64,000 nt of DNA from Lysobacterales bacterium (lineage in GTDB: Bacteria > Pseudomonadota > Gammaproteobacteria > Xanthomonadales > UBA2363): positions 81,813 through 145,812 of the forward strand of contig JAHCAT010000012.1 of NCBI GenBank assembly GCA_019634735.1. Direction: 5' to 3'. The notes under the pieces are model-generated. The model was not told where the DNA came from and ran no database searches. It saw nothing but the letters and a program-made list of their open reading frames with translations. The translations under genes and the position numbers were made by a program. Positions 11,284 to 20,844 of this stretch are shown here, piece by piece. Position 1 is the stretch's first letter, and the number at the start of each line of letters is the position of its first letter.

Positions 11284-11865
11284 TCAGGCCGGTTCGGGGT
11301 CGCCGGCCGACAGCGCCTGCGCCAGCCAGGCCCGCGCGGCATCCCAGTCGCGGTGCACCGTGCGCGGCGAAATGCCCAGGGCATTCGCGGTGTCCTGGTC
11401 GTTGAGGCCACCGAAGTAGCGGCACTCGAAGACCTGGGCCTGGCGCGGCTCGGCCTCGCCCAGACGCACCAGGGCGGTATCGATGTCGACCAGCAGCTCG
11501 AACTCGCTGGCATCGTTCGGCAGCTCGTCGTCCAGGGTCACCTTCACGGCACCGGCGCCGCGCTTGATCGCCAGGCGCTCGCGGGCATGGTCGACCAGCA
11601 CCTGGCGCATGATGCGGACGGCCAGGCCCATCAGGTGGCCGCGGTCGCGCGGCGCACCCTCGGCACGGGCCAGGCGCAGGTAGCACTCGTGGACCAGGGC
11701 GGTTGTGCCCAGCGTATGCCGCTTGCCGGCACCCAGCGCGCCATGGGCCAGCCGCTTGAGGTCCGGGTAGACGAGATCGACCAGCCGGTGCCAGGCATCG
11801 GCATCGCCTTTGCGGGCGCGATCGAGCAGGACCGTGACGTCGGGGGAATGCACCGGCTCATCCAT
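11284..11865 (-). CDS. ECF-type RNA polymerase sigma factor
   Basis: This is a 193-residue sigma-70-like factor with region 2 near residues 10-80 and a region 4 helix-turn-helix at the C-terminus (LNDQDTANALGISPRTVHRDWDAARAWL, near 155-182). The insert-containing middle, with ALVHECYLRLARAEG and LVDHARERLAIKRG, matches the TIGR02999-like ECF group. No anti-sigma factor gene is next to it. The YCII-family gene downstream on the same strand is a probable partner. It would direct RNA polymerase to its own promoters, whose sites cannot be deduced from this window. Confidence 0.9.
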   Translation of the reverse strand: MDEPVHSPDVTVLLDRARKGDADAWHRLVDLVYPDLKRLAHGALGAGKRHTLGTTALVHECYLRLARAEGAPRDRGHLMGLAVRIMRQVLVDHARERLAIKRGAGAVKVTLDDELPNDASEFELLVDIDTALVRLGEAEPRQAQVFECRYFGGLNDQDTANALGISPRTVHRDWDAARAWLAQALSAGDPEPA

Positions 11866-12066
11866 GGCGGCAGTTTACGCAAGCCGGCCCGGGGCCAGGG
11901 GGAAGAACTGCCGGAAGCGGAACGCTCGACCGCGGCCGGCCTGCTGCCTGGGGTCGCTCCCCGACCGCGCATGCACCGGACCGCGCCGCGCCCGCCCGAC
12001 GACACGACGCGTTGCCCGCGATCGCCGCGGCCCGGCATCATGCCGGTCGATCCGAAGGAGAACGCA

Positions 12067-12792
12067 ATGCGCCTTGCCCTCGTCAGCGGCGGTTCCCGTG
12101 GCCTTGGCGCCGCACTGTGCGCGCACTGGCGGGGCCAGGGCTGGCGGGCGATCGACTGCTCGCGCAGCGGCGCCGGACCCGACCATCTGGCGGTCGACCT
12201 GGCCGACCCGCAGGCGGCCGAGCAGGTGCTGGTCCCGGCGCTGGCCGCCCTGGCCCGGCAGCCCTGGCAGGAGGTGGTGGTGGTCGCCAACGCCGCCCGC
12301 CTGGAACCGGTCGGCCCGCTCGCCCGCCTGGACACGGCCGAGCTGCTTCGGCACTTCGCGGTGAACCTCACCGGCACCCTGGTGTTCCTTAAGACCGCGC
12401 TGGCCGCGTTCGCCGGCCACGGTGCCGAACGCTGCCTGCTGGCGATCAGCTCCGGCGCGGCGCGGCGGCCGATCCGCGGCTGGGCCCCTTATTGCGCGGG
12501 CAAGGCGGCGCTGGAGCAGTTCATGGCGGTGCTGGCGCTGGAGCAGGACGATGAGGAACGGCCGGTGCGCACGCTGACGGTCAGTCCCGGCGTCCTGGAC
12601 ACCGGCATGCAGCAGCGCATCCGCGCCAGCGACCCGGCCGAGTTCCCGGACCGCGACCAGTTCGTGGCCTTCCAGGACAGCGGCGCCCTGCGCGATCCCG
12701 CCGTGGTCGCCGCCGCGATCGCCGACTGGCTGGCCAACCGCCCAGACAACGGCAGCCGTTTCGACGCCAGCGAGCTGCTGCTGCCTCGCTGA
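12067..12792 (+). CDS. Short-chain dehydrogenase/reductase (sepiapterin-reductase-like)
   Basis: This is a 241-residue SDR protein. The nucleotide-binding GGSRGLG motif is at residues 8-14, an NAA-containing segment (VVANAARLE) is near 80, the catalytic serine lies in AISSGAARR, and YCAGK supplies the catalytic Tyr and Lys. A good ribosome site (AAGGAG, 12055-12060) precedes the ATG at 12067. The short fold and the late VSPGVLDTGMQ segment resemble sepiapterin-reductase-like or benzil-reductase-like SDRs. Substrate unknown. The gene is monocistronic by spacing. Confidence 0.9.
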   Translation: MRLALVSGGSRGLGAALCAHWRGQGWRAIDCSRSGAGPDHLAVDLADPQAAEQVLVPALAALARQPWQEVVVVANAARLEPVGPLARLDTAELLRHFAVNLTGTLVFLKTALAAFAGHGAERCLLAISSGAARRPIRGWAPYCAGKAALEQFMAVLALEQDDEERPVRTLTVSPGVLDTGMQQRIRASDPAEFPDRDQFVAFQDSGALRDPAVVAAAIADWLANRPDNGSRFDASELLLPR

Positions 12793-13026
12793 GCGCCGGA
12801 ACCTCGCCGTACGCCTCGCGACGCGGCGCGATCCGCGCCTGCGCCTTCCTGGTCCGGCTGGTCACGCGACGGCCGGATGGCAGGCGGCATGGCGCTATAG
12901 TGCGACGGGCACTGCCTGCGCCAGGGGACACAAGGGAGCGGACCCGGCACGACGCCGACCGGTGCCTGCGCGTCGCGCGCGCGGGACGCTGCCCGGGCCT
13001 TGCCACTGCCAGCCGCGGAGATCCGG

Positions 13027-13782
13027 ATGGAACACGCTCGCTCCGACAACGGCCGCCACCCGCGCCCGGGCAGCCACGGACACGAGCGCCTGGCCACGAC
13101 GGTGGCGCTGGTTTCCGCCTGCCTGCTGCTGCTGGCGATCCCGGCGTTCTGGCCCGACTACCTCGGCAAGTTCGGCGATGCGCACGGCTACACCCACGCG
13201 CATGCCCTGCTGGGCACCGCCTGGCTGGTGCTGCTGGTGGTCCAGCCGCTGCTGATCCGCGCGCGCCGCCGCACCGCACACCGCCTGCTCGGCGGCATCG
13301 GCCTGGTGGTCGGCCTGGCCTTCATCGTCTCGGGCGTGCTGCTGACCCATCACAACCTCGGGCGGATGTCCGACGAGGCGTTCGCACGCTTCGGCCATTT
13401 CGCCTGGCTGCCGCTGTCGATGACCGTGATCTTCGCCGCGGCACTGGCCCTGGCGATCGCCTGGCGCCGGGTGCCCGGCGCGCACGGCCGCTTCATGGCG
13501 GTCACCGCCCTGCCCCTGCTCGACCCGCTGCTGGCGCGCCTGCTGCACCACTACGCGCCGCCCCTGCCCGCCTGGTACCTGTACCAGATGCCGGCGTTCG
13601 CGCTGGCGACCGCCGTGCTGTTCGTCCTGTGGGCGCGCTGGCCCGGCCGGCTGCCGGGCCGGCGGGCCTTCGCGGCGTTCGCGGTCCTCGCGGTGCTGGT
13701 GCTGCTCGGCTACTTCGCGACCCCCGGCTGTGCCGCCTGGCTGGGCCTGGTCGATGCCTTCCGGGCGTTGCCGCTGACCTGA
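13027..13782 (+). CDS. Multi-pass membrane protein of unknown function
   Basis: This is a 251-residue inner-membrane protein with roughly seven hydrophobic segments. Histidines cluster near the membrane edges (YTHAHALLG, LLTHHNLG, FGHFAWL, LLHHYAP), a pattern seen in heme- or metal-binding membrane proteins and DUF2306-like families. No firm family was identified. The ATG at 13027 follows a GGAG at 13017-13020 with good spacing, so the in-frame ATG nine codons upstream is less likely. It is convergent with uup. Confidence 0.75.
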   Translation: MEHARSDNGRHPRPGSHGHERLATTVALVSACLLLLAIPAFWPDYLGKFGDAHGYTHAHALLGTAWLVLLVVQPLLIRARRRTAHRLLGGIGLVVGLAFIVSGVLLTHHNLGRMSDEAFARFGHFAWLPLSMTVIFAAALALAIAWRRVPGAHGRFMAVTALPLLDPLLARLLHHYAPPLPAWYLYQMPAFALATAVLFVLWARWPGRLPGRRAFAAFAVLAVLVLLGYFATPGCAAWLGLVDAFRALPLT

Positions 13783-13843
13783 GGCGACGGCCGCAGGTCG
13801 CGCCGCCCCCGCAGGGACGCGGCTTCCGCGCTGAACAGCGCGC

Positions 13844-15766
13844 TCAGCCGTCGAGCTCGGCCCAGCGCGCGTAGGCGGCGTCCAGCTCGAGCTGGGTGGC
13901 GGCCAGGGCGGCCTGGTCGGCGCCGATCTGCGCCGCCGGGCGCTGGTAGAAGGCCGGGTCGGCCATCGCCGCGCCCAGGGCCGCGAGTCTGCCTTCCAGG
14001 GCCTCGATGCGGGCCGGAAGCTGTTCCAGCTCGCGCTGGTCTTTGTAGCTGAGCTTGCGGGGTCGCGCCTGGGCAGCGCTGGCCGGGGCCTCGTTCTGGC
14101 CCGGCGGAACCGACCCGGTCGCGCTGACCGACGCCGGTCCGCCCGATCCGGACCCGGCGTCGTCCAGTGCAGCGCTGCTGCCGCCTGCGACACGCTGCCG
14201 CAGCCAGTCGCTGTAGCCGCCGACGTATTCGCCGACCCGGCCCTGCCCTTCCATGACCAGGGTCGAGGTGACCACCTTGTCCAGGAAATCGCGGTCGTGG
14301 CTGACCAGCAGCAAGGTGCCGGTGTAGTCGGCGAGCAGTTCCTCCAGCAGCTCCAGCGTCTCGACATCTAGGTCGTTGGTCGGCTCGTCCATGACCAGCA
14401 GGTTGGACGGCTGGGCGAACAGGCGCGCCAGCAGCAGGCGGTTGCGCTCGCCGCCGGACAGGCGGGTGATCGGCGCGCGTGCGCGCTCGGGGGTGAACAG
14501 GAAATCCTGCAGGTAGCCGAGCACGTGCTTGCGGCTGCCGCCGACCTCGATGTACTCGCGGCCCTGCGAGACGTTGTCCAGGGCGTTCCAGTCCTCGCGC
14601 AGGCTGGCGCGGTGCTGGTCGAAGTAGGCGATCTCAAGGCGTGTGCCGTGGCGCACCTCGCCGCGCAGCGGGGCGAGCTCGCCGAGCAGCAGGCGCAGCA
14701 GGGTCGACTTGCCGCTGCCGTTGCGGCCGATCAGGCCGATCCGGTCGCCGCGCAGGATGCGCGTGGAGAAGCCGCGCACCAGCAGGTCGCCGCCGTAGCC
14801 GAAGTCGACGTCCTCGGCCTCGATCACCCGCTTGCCGGATTCGCCGGCGGCGCTCGCCACCAGCTTCACCTGGCCGGTCTCGGCGCGGCGCCGGGCCGCG
14901 TCGCGGCGCATCTGCTCGAGCCGGCGCACGCGGCCTTCGTCGCGGGTGCGGCGCGCCTTGATGCCCTGCCGGATCCAGACCTCTTCCTGCGCCAGCATCT
15001 TGTCGAAGCGGGCGTTGGCCTGGCCTTCGGCATGCAGGCGCTCGTCGCGACGGCGCAGGAAGTTGTCGAAGCCGCCCGGCCAGGACAGCACCTGGCCGCG
15101 GTCGATCTCGACGATGCGGGTGGCCAGGGCGCGCACGAAGCGGCGGTCGTGGCTGACCAGCACCAGGGCGCCGGCGAACGCCGACAGGAAACCCTCAAGC
15201 CATTCGATCGCCTCGATGTCCAGGTGGTTGGTGGGCTCGTCCAGCAGCAGCACGTCGGGGCGTCCGGCCAGCGCCCGCGCCAGCAGGACCCGGCGCTTCA
15301 TGCCGCCGGACAGGGCGTCGAAGGCCACCTCGCCGTCCAGGTCCATCTGCGACAGCACCTGGCCGACGCGCTGCTCGAGATCCCAGCCGCCGACCGCCTC
15401 GATGCGTGCCTGCAGCTCGCCAAGCACGGCGACGTCCGGCGTCGCCGCCTGGCTGGCGCGATGCCAGCGCGCGACCAGGGCCCCGGCATCGCCCAGCCCG
15501 CTGGCGACCACGTCCCACACGCTGCCGTCCAGGCCCGCTGGCGCCTCCTGTGCCATCAGCGTGACGCGCAGGCCCTCCTGGCGGCGGATCTGGCCGTCGT
15601 CGGGCTGCAGCTCGCCGGCCAGCAGGCGCAGCAGGGTCGACTTGCCGGCGCCGTTGCGGCCGACCAGGGCGATCCGCTCGCCGGCCTCGATGGCGAGGTC
15701 GGCGGACTCCAGCAGCAGCGGGCCGCCGACGCCGTAGTCCAGCCCGTTCAGGGCGATCAGGGCCAT
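13844..15766 (-). CDS. uup: ABC-F ATPase Uup
   Basis: This is a 640-residue soluble ABC-F protein with two ATP-binding cassettes. The first Walker A is GRNGAGKS (residues 36-43), with signature ALSGGMKRR and LLLDEPTNHLD. The second Walker A is GRNGSGKS, with signature RLSGGERNR and LVMDEPTNDLD. The linker between cassettes is Arg-rich, and the C-terminal tail after residue 540 has Ala/Gly-rich and coiled-coil-like parts (YKDQRELEQLPARIEALEGRL), as in Uup. Uup binds DNA and ribosomes and affects transposon excision and branched DNA handling in other bacteria. The open frame continues far upstream only because of high GC. The ATG at 15766 overlaps the stop of the AhpD-like gene. Confidence 0.94.
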   Translation of the reverse strand: MALIALNGLDYGVGGPLLLESADLAIEAGERIALVGRNGAGKSTLLRLLAGELQPDDGQIRRQEGLRVTLMAQEAPAGLDGSVWDVVASGLGDAGALVARWHRASQAATPDVAVLGELQARIEAVGGWDLEQRVGQVLSQMDLDGEVAFDALSGGMKRRVLLARALAGRPDVLLLDEPTNHLDIEAIEWLEGFLSAFAGALVLVSHDRRFVRALATRIVEIDRGQVLSWPGGFDNFLRRRDERLHAEGQANARFDKMLAQEEVWIRQGIKARRTRDEGRVRRLEQMRRDAARRRAETGQVKLVASAAGESGKRVIEAEDVDFGYGGDLLVRGFSTRILRGDRIGLIGRNGSGKSTLLRLLLGELAPLRGEVRHGTRLEIAYFDQHRASLREDWNALDNVSQGREYIEVGGSRKHVLGYLQDFLFTPERARAPITRLSGGERNRLLLARLFAQPSNLLVMDEPTNDLDVETLELLEELLADYTGTLLLVSHDRDFLDKVVTSTLVMEGQGRVGEYVGGYSDWLRQRVAGGSSAALDDAGSGSGGPASVSATGSVPPGQNEAPASAAQARPRKLSYKDQRELEQLPARIEALEGRLAALGAAMADPAFYQRPAAQIGADQAALAATQLELDAAYARWAELDG

Positions 15767-16365
15767 CAGGACCCGCCGCGGTGCTTGCCGCCGGTCCAGC
15801 CGGACCGGCCGAGCACGGCATCGCCGACCAGGCAGGCCGGCGCTTCCAGCGTGGTCGCCATGGAATCGTTCCAGCGGTTGAGGAAGCCGTACAGGCCGAC
15901 CACGCCGAGGATCTCGACCACCGCGCCCTCGCTCCAGTGCGCGCGCAGGCGCGCCGCCAGGGCCTCGTCGACGGCATTGGGCACGGCGCCGGCGGCACGC
16001 GCGAAGTCCAGGGCGACCCGCTCGGCCTCGGTGTACAGCGGCGAGCTGGCGTAGTCGGTGATCGCCACGATCTTCGCGGCCGGGATGCCATGCAGGCCGG
16101 CGGCGATCAGCGAATGCGCCATGCAGTACTGGCACTGCGCCGCGGTCGAGCACTGGTGGGCGAGCAGGCGCTTGAAGCCGGGGTCGACCTCGCCGGCCGG
16201 GTCCATCACCGCGCGGGTCAGCACGCCGAAGGCCTCGACCATGGCCGGCCGCCGCTGCATGGTCAACAGGCTGTTGGGCACGAAGCCGAGGATGCCGCGG
16301 AACTGCGCGAAGGTATCGGCCAGCGACGGGTTCGCCGATTCCGGCAGGGGGTCGAGCAGGGGCAT
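15766..16365 (-). CDS. AhpD-like carboxymuconolactone-decarboxylase-family protein
   Basis: This is a 199-residue protein of the AhpD/CMD family. It has the redox motif QCQYCMAHS (CxxC followed by His three residues later), typical of alkylhydroperoxidase-like proteins, so it probably acts in peroxide or thiol chemistry. Its stop and the ATG of uup share a base (ATGA), so the two are translationally coupled. The ATG at 16365 gives MPLLDPLPESANPSLADTFA. The physiological partner is unknown. Confidence 0.88.
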   Translation of the reverse strand: MPLLDPLPESANPSLADTFAQFRGILGFVPNSLLTMQRRPAMVEAFGVLTRAVMDPAGEVDPGFKRLLAHQCSTAAQCQYCMAHSLIAAGLHGIPAAKIVAITDYASSPLYTEAERVALDFARAAGAVPNAVDEALAARLRAHWSEGAVVEILGVVGLYGFLNRWNDSMATTLEAPACLVGDAVLGRSGWTGGKHRGGS

Positions 16366-16567
16366 GCGACGGATCCGGGTCGATTGGGGCTGCCATTGTC
16401 GCAGCAGTGCAGGCGGCGCGGGCCGTCGCACCGTCCGCTGCGGCGTCGAACGCGACTTCATGGCGCCCGATCCGCGAGCGGCCGTCACCTGCAAAACGTG
16501 ACGACGACGCGCGATAAAGCGCAGGTGCTGTGGCAGGCTCGGCACCATCCGACACCGGGACGCCGCC

Positions 16568-18106
16568 ATGCCGCCAGCCCTGCGATCCGCCTGCCTTGCC
16601 CTGCTGGTTGCCGGCACAGCCCAGGCGCAACCGGGGTTCGACTGCCAAGTGCCGGTACCACCGCAGCCGGCCAGCTGGACCGTGCTCGGCAACGGCCAGC
16701 CCGGCAGCGTCAGCCGCGCGCAACTGCAGGCCGCCCTGGCCACCGGCGGCGCGATCCGGTTGGCGATCGGCGCCAGCGTGCTGAACGTCGACCAGGAACT
16801 GGTGGTCAGCCGCGAAACCCTCCTCGACGGCAACGGCGCCATCCTGTCCGGCACCGGCAGCGGGCGCATCCTGCGCGTGACCAACCCGGGCAATGCCACC
16901 TACACCTTCACCCTGCTCAACACCACGGTGCGCGGCGGCCGCACGCCGGCCGGTTCCGGCGCCGGCCTGTTCAAGCCCAGCGGCGGCCCCTGGCAGGCGG
17001 TGTCGATCCGCGTCTTCGACTCGCGCTTCACCGACAATCACGCCATCCAGACCGCCCAGGACGACGGCGGCGGCGGGCTGTACGTGATCGGCGCCGATGC
17101 CCTGGAGCTGGTACGCACCACCATCGACAACAACCGCGGTGCCAACGGCGGCGGCGTCTACACCCTGGGCACGCGCACCATCAACCTGTTCGACACCGTG
17201 CTCGCGGGCAACCAGGCCACCGGCACCGGCGGAAATCCGGGCAACGGCGGCAACGGCGGCGGCCTGGGCGTCGACGGCGCCCAGCGCAACATCAACCTGT
17301 GCCGCAGCCGGCTGATCGACAACACCGCCAATGCCTATGGCGGCGGGCTGTTCACAGTGGCCTACGACCAGGCCAGCTTCGTGCGCCTGCGCCAGACCAC
17401 CGTGCAGGGCAACAACAGCGTGGGCTCCAGCAATGCCCACACCGGCGGCGTGTACCTGCAGGGCGGCCCCTTCGAGATCGACGCCAGCACCTTCCGCGAC
17501 AACCAGGCCGCCGGCTACGGCGGCCTGGCCCTGTTCGACCACGGCGGCACAACCACCGCAGGCCTGATCGTCAACAGCACCTTCACCGGCAACCTGGCGC
17601 GCACCGGCCTGGGCGGCGCGATCAACATGGCCGCCAGCGGCGGCGTGACCATCCAGAACACCACCATCGCCAACAACCGCGCCGATTGCGCGGTGTGCTT
17701 CGCAGGCGGCATCGCCAACGCCGCGGGCCGGCCGCTGACCCTGCGCAACGTCCTGTTCCGCAACAACACCGGCGGCAACGCCTTCAACCCCTGGACCCTG
17801 CTCAACGCGCCGGTGGCCGGCAGCAACAACATCCAGTGGCCGCAGGTGCGACCGGGCTCGGGCGGCCAGCAGGAGGCACCGGTCACCGCCGGCGCCATCC
17901 ATGCCGACATTGCCCTGGGACCGCCCGCGGACAACGGCGGCCCGACCCAGACCCTGGCCCTGCCCTTCCCCTCGCCGGCGATCGATGCCGGCACCGGCAC
18001 CGGTACGCCGGCCCTGGACCAGCGCGGCCGGCCACGGCACGGCGCCCCGGACATCGGCGCCTACGAACGCGAACCCGACCTGCTGTTCGCGGACGGCTTC
18101 CAGTAG
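16568..18106 (+). CDS. Secreted right-handed beta-helix protein with C-terminal FADGF tail
   Basis: This is a 512-residue exported protein. A signal peptide ends at TAQA (residues 19-22). The rest is made of parallel beta-helix style repeats rich in Asn and Gly (DNNRGANGGGVYTL, NTTIANNRAD), as in polymorphic outer membrane or choice-of-anchor Q proteins. The segment PADNGGPTQTLALPFPSPAI followed by DAGTGTGTPALDQRGRPR is the choice-of-anchor Q signature. The last residues are LLFADGFQ, and similar tails end the proteins at 23048-25957 and 38122-39543. It is probably surface-exposed or secreted. Ligand unknown. Confidence 0.87.
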   Translation: MPPALRSACLALLVAGTAQAQPGFDCQVPVPPQPASWTVLGNGQPGSVSRAQLQAALATGGAIRLAIGASVLNVDQELVVSRETLLDGNGAILSGTGSGRILRVTNPGNATYTFTLLNTTVRGGRTPAGSGAGLFKPSGGPWQAVSIRVFDSRFTDNHAIQTAQDDGGGGLYVIGADALELVRTTIDNNRGANGGGVYTLGTRTINLFDTVLAGNQATGTGGNPGNGGNGGGLGVDGAQRNINLCRSRLIDNTANAYGGGLFTVAYDQASFVRLRQTTVQGNNSVGSSNAHTGGVYLQGGPFEIDASTFRDNQAAGYGGLALFDHGGTTTAGLIVNSTFTGNLARTGLGGAINMAASGGVTIQNTTIANNRADCAVCFAGGIANAAGRPLTLRNVLFRNNTGGNAFNPWTLLNAPVAGSNNIQWPQVRPGSGGQQEAPVTAGAIHADIALGPPADNGGPTQTLALPFPSPAIDAGTGTGTPALDQRGRPRHGAPDIGAYEREPDLLFADGFQ

Positions 18107-18124
18107 CGCGCGCGCTGGCGGGAC

Positions 18125-18172
18125 GGCCCTCTCCCCCGCCCCTCCCCCGCACGGCGGGGGAGGGGAGAAGTG
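18125..18172 (-). repeat. GC-rich hairpin element (copy C, inverted)
   Basis: The same element in the opposite orientation: GGCCCTCTCCCCC, then the CCCCTCCCCCGC / GCGGGGGAGGGG type stem, then GAGAAGTG. It sits immediately after the beta-helix gene. Confidence 0.9.
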
Positions 18173-18211
18173 TCGTGCTGCGGCCAGTTCGGGACTCGGG
18201 GCTTCTGAATC

Positions 18212-18392
18212 GGGACCCGCGACCCGGGACCCGGGACCCGGGCTTCGGCTTCGGCTTCGGCTTCGGCTTCGGCTTCGGCTTCGGCTTCGGCTTCGGGCTT
18301 CGGCTTCGGGCTTCGGCTTCGGCTTCGGGCTTCGGCTTCGGGCTTCGGCTTCGGCTTCGGCTTCGGCTTCGGCTTCGGGCTTCGGCTTCGGG
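18212..18392. repeat. GACCCGG run and GGCTTC microsatellite
   Basis: GACCCGG-type heptamer repeats (18212-18238) lead into about 150 bases of GGCTTC hexamers interrupted by GGGCTTC heptamers. Mixing 6- and 7-base units breaks any single reading frame, so this is a non-coding simple repeat. It occupies the middle of the 660-base gap between 18107 and 18766. Confidence 0.95.
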
Positions 18393-18448
18393 CCTTGGGA
18401 AGCGGGATGCGGGATGCGGAGCGCGATCTGCGCCGCTCTCCCTCAGGG

Positions 18449-18561
18449 AGACTTGGTCAACGTCGTGTCTCAGCCCGCTGGCAGACGGCGTGTCGCCAGT
18501 GCGACGGCACCGCACTTCTCCCCTCCCCCGCCGTGCGGGGGAGGGGCGGGGGAGAGGGCCG
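18449..18561 (+). repeat. Composite dispersed repeat: leader plus GC-rich hairpin (copy D)
   Basis: The leader 18449-18511 aligns with 6480-6540 over its whole length with few differences (shared CAGTGCGACGGCACCGCACT). The hairpin element 18512-18561 follows in the same orientation as copy A. Two copies with the same leader show that the mobile or duplicated unit is longer than the hairpin alone, roughly 110 bases. Confidence 0.85.
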
Positions 18562-18766
18562 GGGCTTGCCATGATCGGCATCGTTGCCGAGCCGGTGACG
18601 CGCTCCACCAGGGCGGCCGAAGCTGGCCCTGGCGCATGGCCGGGAAAGGATGCCGATCAGGACCTGCGAAGAGCCGTGCCCCGCCTGCCGACCCGCACCG
18701 ACGATTCCCTCACGGGCGCGCCGGGGCGGACGCGCTAAGATCGGGCCGATCGCCACTGGAGAATGC

Positions 18767-19723
18767 ATGTCCGCGGTGCCCAACCCAACGCTGCGTGCAG
18801 GCGGCAGCCGCCCGCTGCAGGCTGTGCTGGCCGAAATCGACCAGGTCGTGCTGGGCAAGGCCACCGAAGTGCGCCTGGCCCTCGCCTGCCTGCTGGCCGG
18901 CGGCCATCTGCTGATCCAGGACATCCCGGGCGTCGGCAAGACCACCCTGGCGCACGCCCTGGCGCAGACCCTGGGGCTGGAGTTCCAGCGCGTGCAGGGC
19001 ACCAGCGACCTGCTGCCGGCCGACATCATCGGCGTCTCGGTGTTCGAGCGCGGCGAAGGCGCAGGCGGCTTCCGCTTCCACCCCGGGCCGGTGTTCTCCC
19101 AGGTGCTGCTGGTCGACGAGCTGAACCGGGCGCCGCCGAAATCGCAGAGCGCCCTGCTGGAAGCGATGGCCGAGCACCAGGTGTCGATCGACGGCGTGCG
19201 CCGGGAACTGCCGACACCGTTCTTCGTGCTGGCCACCCAGAACCCGCTGGACCTGGTCGGCACCTATCCGCTGCCCGAGTCGCAGCTCGACCGCTTCATG
19301 TTCTGCCTGAGCCTGGGCTATCCCGACGTCGACACCGAGCAGCGGCTGCTGTCCGGCCATGGCGACCTGGCGGCGATGCCGACCGCGCGGCCGGTGCTGA
19401 CGCCCGTCCAGGTGCTGGCGGCGATGGCCGCGGTACGGGACGTCACCGTGCGGCCGGCGCTGGTCGCCTATGTCCAGGCCCTGCTGCAGGCCAGCCGCCA
19501 CCATGCCGACATCCGCCTGGGTCTGTCGCCGCGCGCCGGCCTGGCGCTGATCGCCGCGGCGCGCGCCTGGGCACTGCTCGCCGGCCGCGACCACGTGCTG
19601 CCCGACGACGTGCAGACGGTGTTCGTGCCGCTGGCGCGCCATCGCCTGCATCCGCAGCCGCAGTCGCTGCTCGACGGCACGGCGCTGGCGCGGCAACTGC
19701 TGTCCGCGACGGCGATTCCCTGA
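18767..19723 (+). CDS. MoxR-type AAA+ ATPase
   Basis: This is a 318-residue MoxR-family ATPase with Walker A IPGVGKTT near residue 50, Walker B VLLVDELNRAPPKSQ near 115, and the sensor segment FVLATQNPLDLVGTYPLPE. These are typical of ATPases encoded before DUF58 and transglutaminase-like proteins, where they act as chaperone-like partners in envelope or stress pathways. The ATG at 18767 follows a GGAG (18758-18761). The next two genes are the usual partners, so 18767-22841 is one operon. Confidence 0.94.
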   Translation: MSAVPNPTLRAGGSRPLQAVLAEIDQVVLGKATEVRLALACLLAGGHLLIQDIPGVGKTTLAHALAQTLGLEFQRVQGTSDLLPADIIGVSVFERGEGAGGFRFHPGPVFSQVLLVDELNRAPPKSQSALLEAMAEHQVSIDGVRRELPTPFFVLATQNPLDLVGTYPLPESQLDRFMFCLSLGYPDVDTEQRLLSGHGDLAAMPTARPVLTPVQVLAAMAAVRDVTVRPALVAYVQALLQASRHHADIRLGLSPRAGLALIAAARAWALLAGRDHVLPDDVQTVFVPLARHRLHPQPQSLLDGTALARQLLSATAIP

Positions 19724-19899
19724 GGCAGCGTGGCGCCGCCTGGTCGCCGTGTCGTGATCCCTTGTCCGGTTGCCGGCCGGCAGGTGGCGCGATCCGGGTC
19801 CGGCAGCCGGCCGGTCCGATGCTTCCTCCCACGCCTTCCGACCGGGTCCCCCGCACCGCGACCGCCGCCCGGCCGCGTCCGGAATCCGTGCCCTCGGCG

Positions 19900-20844
19900 A
19901 TGACCGCGACCCTGCGCGCCCGCCTGGCCCGCTGGCTGCCCACGCCGCCCACCGGGCCGCTGCCGCTGGCGCTGCCGCGCCGGCGCATCTACATCCTGCC
20001 CAGCCGCTTCGGCCTGGTCTACGGCGCCGCCCTGTTCTTCCTGCTGATCGGCGCGCTCAACTACAACAACAACGCCGCCATCCTGCTCGCCCTGATGCTG
20101 GGCGCGACGGCCATGGCCAGCGCGGTGTCGGCGGTGAACTTCCTGTCCGGCCTGAAGGTGCTGTCGTTCGAGGCCGGCGAGGCCTGGGCCGGGCAGGACC
20201 AGGCCTGCCGGCTGGAAGTCGGCCACCCCGGCGGCCGCGTGCGCGGCGCGCTGCAACTGCGCCACGCCGACCGGCGCAGCAGCGATCAGCCAGCCGGCGC
20301 TTCCTCGGTCGCCTTCGCATGGCACTGGCCAGCGACGCACCGCGGCCAGCGCCGGCTGGGTCGCATCCGCCTGGCCACCGGCTACCCGCTGGGCCTGTTC
20401 ACCGCCTGGTGCGTGCTGGATGTCGACGCCGTCGCCGTGGTCTACCCGGCACCGGAATCGCCGGCACCCGCCCTGCCTGCCAGCGCCGCCGATGCCGGGG
20501 GCCGTGCCCGGCCGTCGCGCGGCGAGGACGACTGGCATGCCCTGCGCGAGTTCCAGCGCGGCGACAGCCCGCGCGACGTCGCCTGGAAGGTCAGCGCACG
20601 GCACGACCGGCTGCTGGTCGCCGAGACGCGCAGCGAACGCGAGGCCCCGGTGCTGCGCCTGTCGACCGCCCAGGTCGCCGGGCTGGCGCGCGAGCACGGC
20701 ATCGCCCGGCTCGCGGCCTGGGTCCTGCAGGCGCATGCCCAGGATCGGCCCTACGCGCTCGACCTGCCCGGCCAGAGCCTGCCGCCCGGCAGCGGCCTGG
20801 CGCAGCGACGCCTGGCGCTGACCGCGCTGGCCCTGCTGCCATGA
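19900..20844 (+). CDS. DUF58-domain membrane protein
   Basis: This is a 314-residue protein with two N-terminal TM segments (near residues 30-70: LVYGAALFFLLIGALN and AILLALMLGATAMASAV) and a C-terminal DUF58 region with the hallmark GEDDWHALREFQRGDSPRDV. It is the usual partner of MoxR ATPases. The start at 19900 is tentative; an in-frame ATG at 19819 would add 27 Pro/Thr-rich residues, and neither has a strong ribosome site. Its stop overlaps the next ATG as ATGA. Confidence 0.9.
   Translation: MTATLRARLARWLPTPPTGPLPLALPRRRIYILPSRFGLVYGAALFFLLIGALNYNNNAAILLALMLGATAMASAVSAVNFLSGLKVLSFEAGEAWAGQDQACRLEVGHPGGRVRGALQLRHADRRSSDQPAGASSVAFAWHWPATHRGQRRLGRIRLATGYPLGLFTAWCVLDVDAVAVVYPAPESPAPALPASAADAGGRARPSRGEDDWHALREFQRGDSPRDVAWKVSARHDRLLVAETRSEREAPVLRLSTAQVAGLAREHGIARLAAWVLQAHAQDRPYALDLPGQSLPPGSGLAQRRLALTALALLP

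Noticed and set aside
15767..18040. N-terminal extension of Uup across the AhpD and beta-helix genes
   Set aside because: The extra residues are shadow translation of other genes; ABC-F similarity begins at the ATG at 15766.
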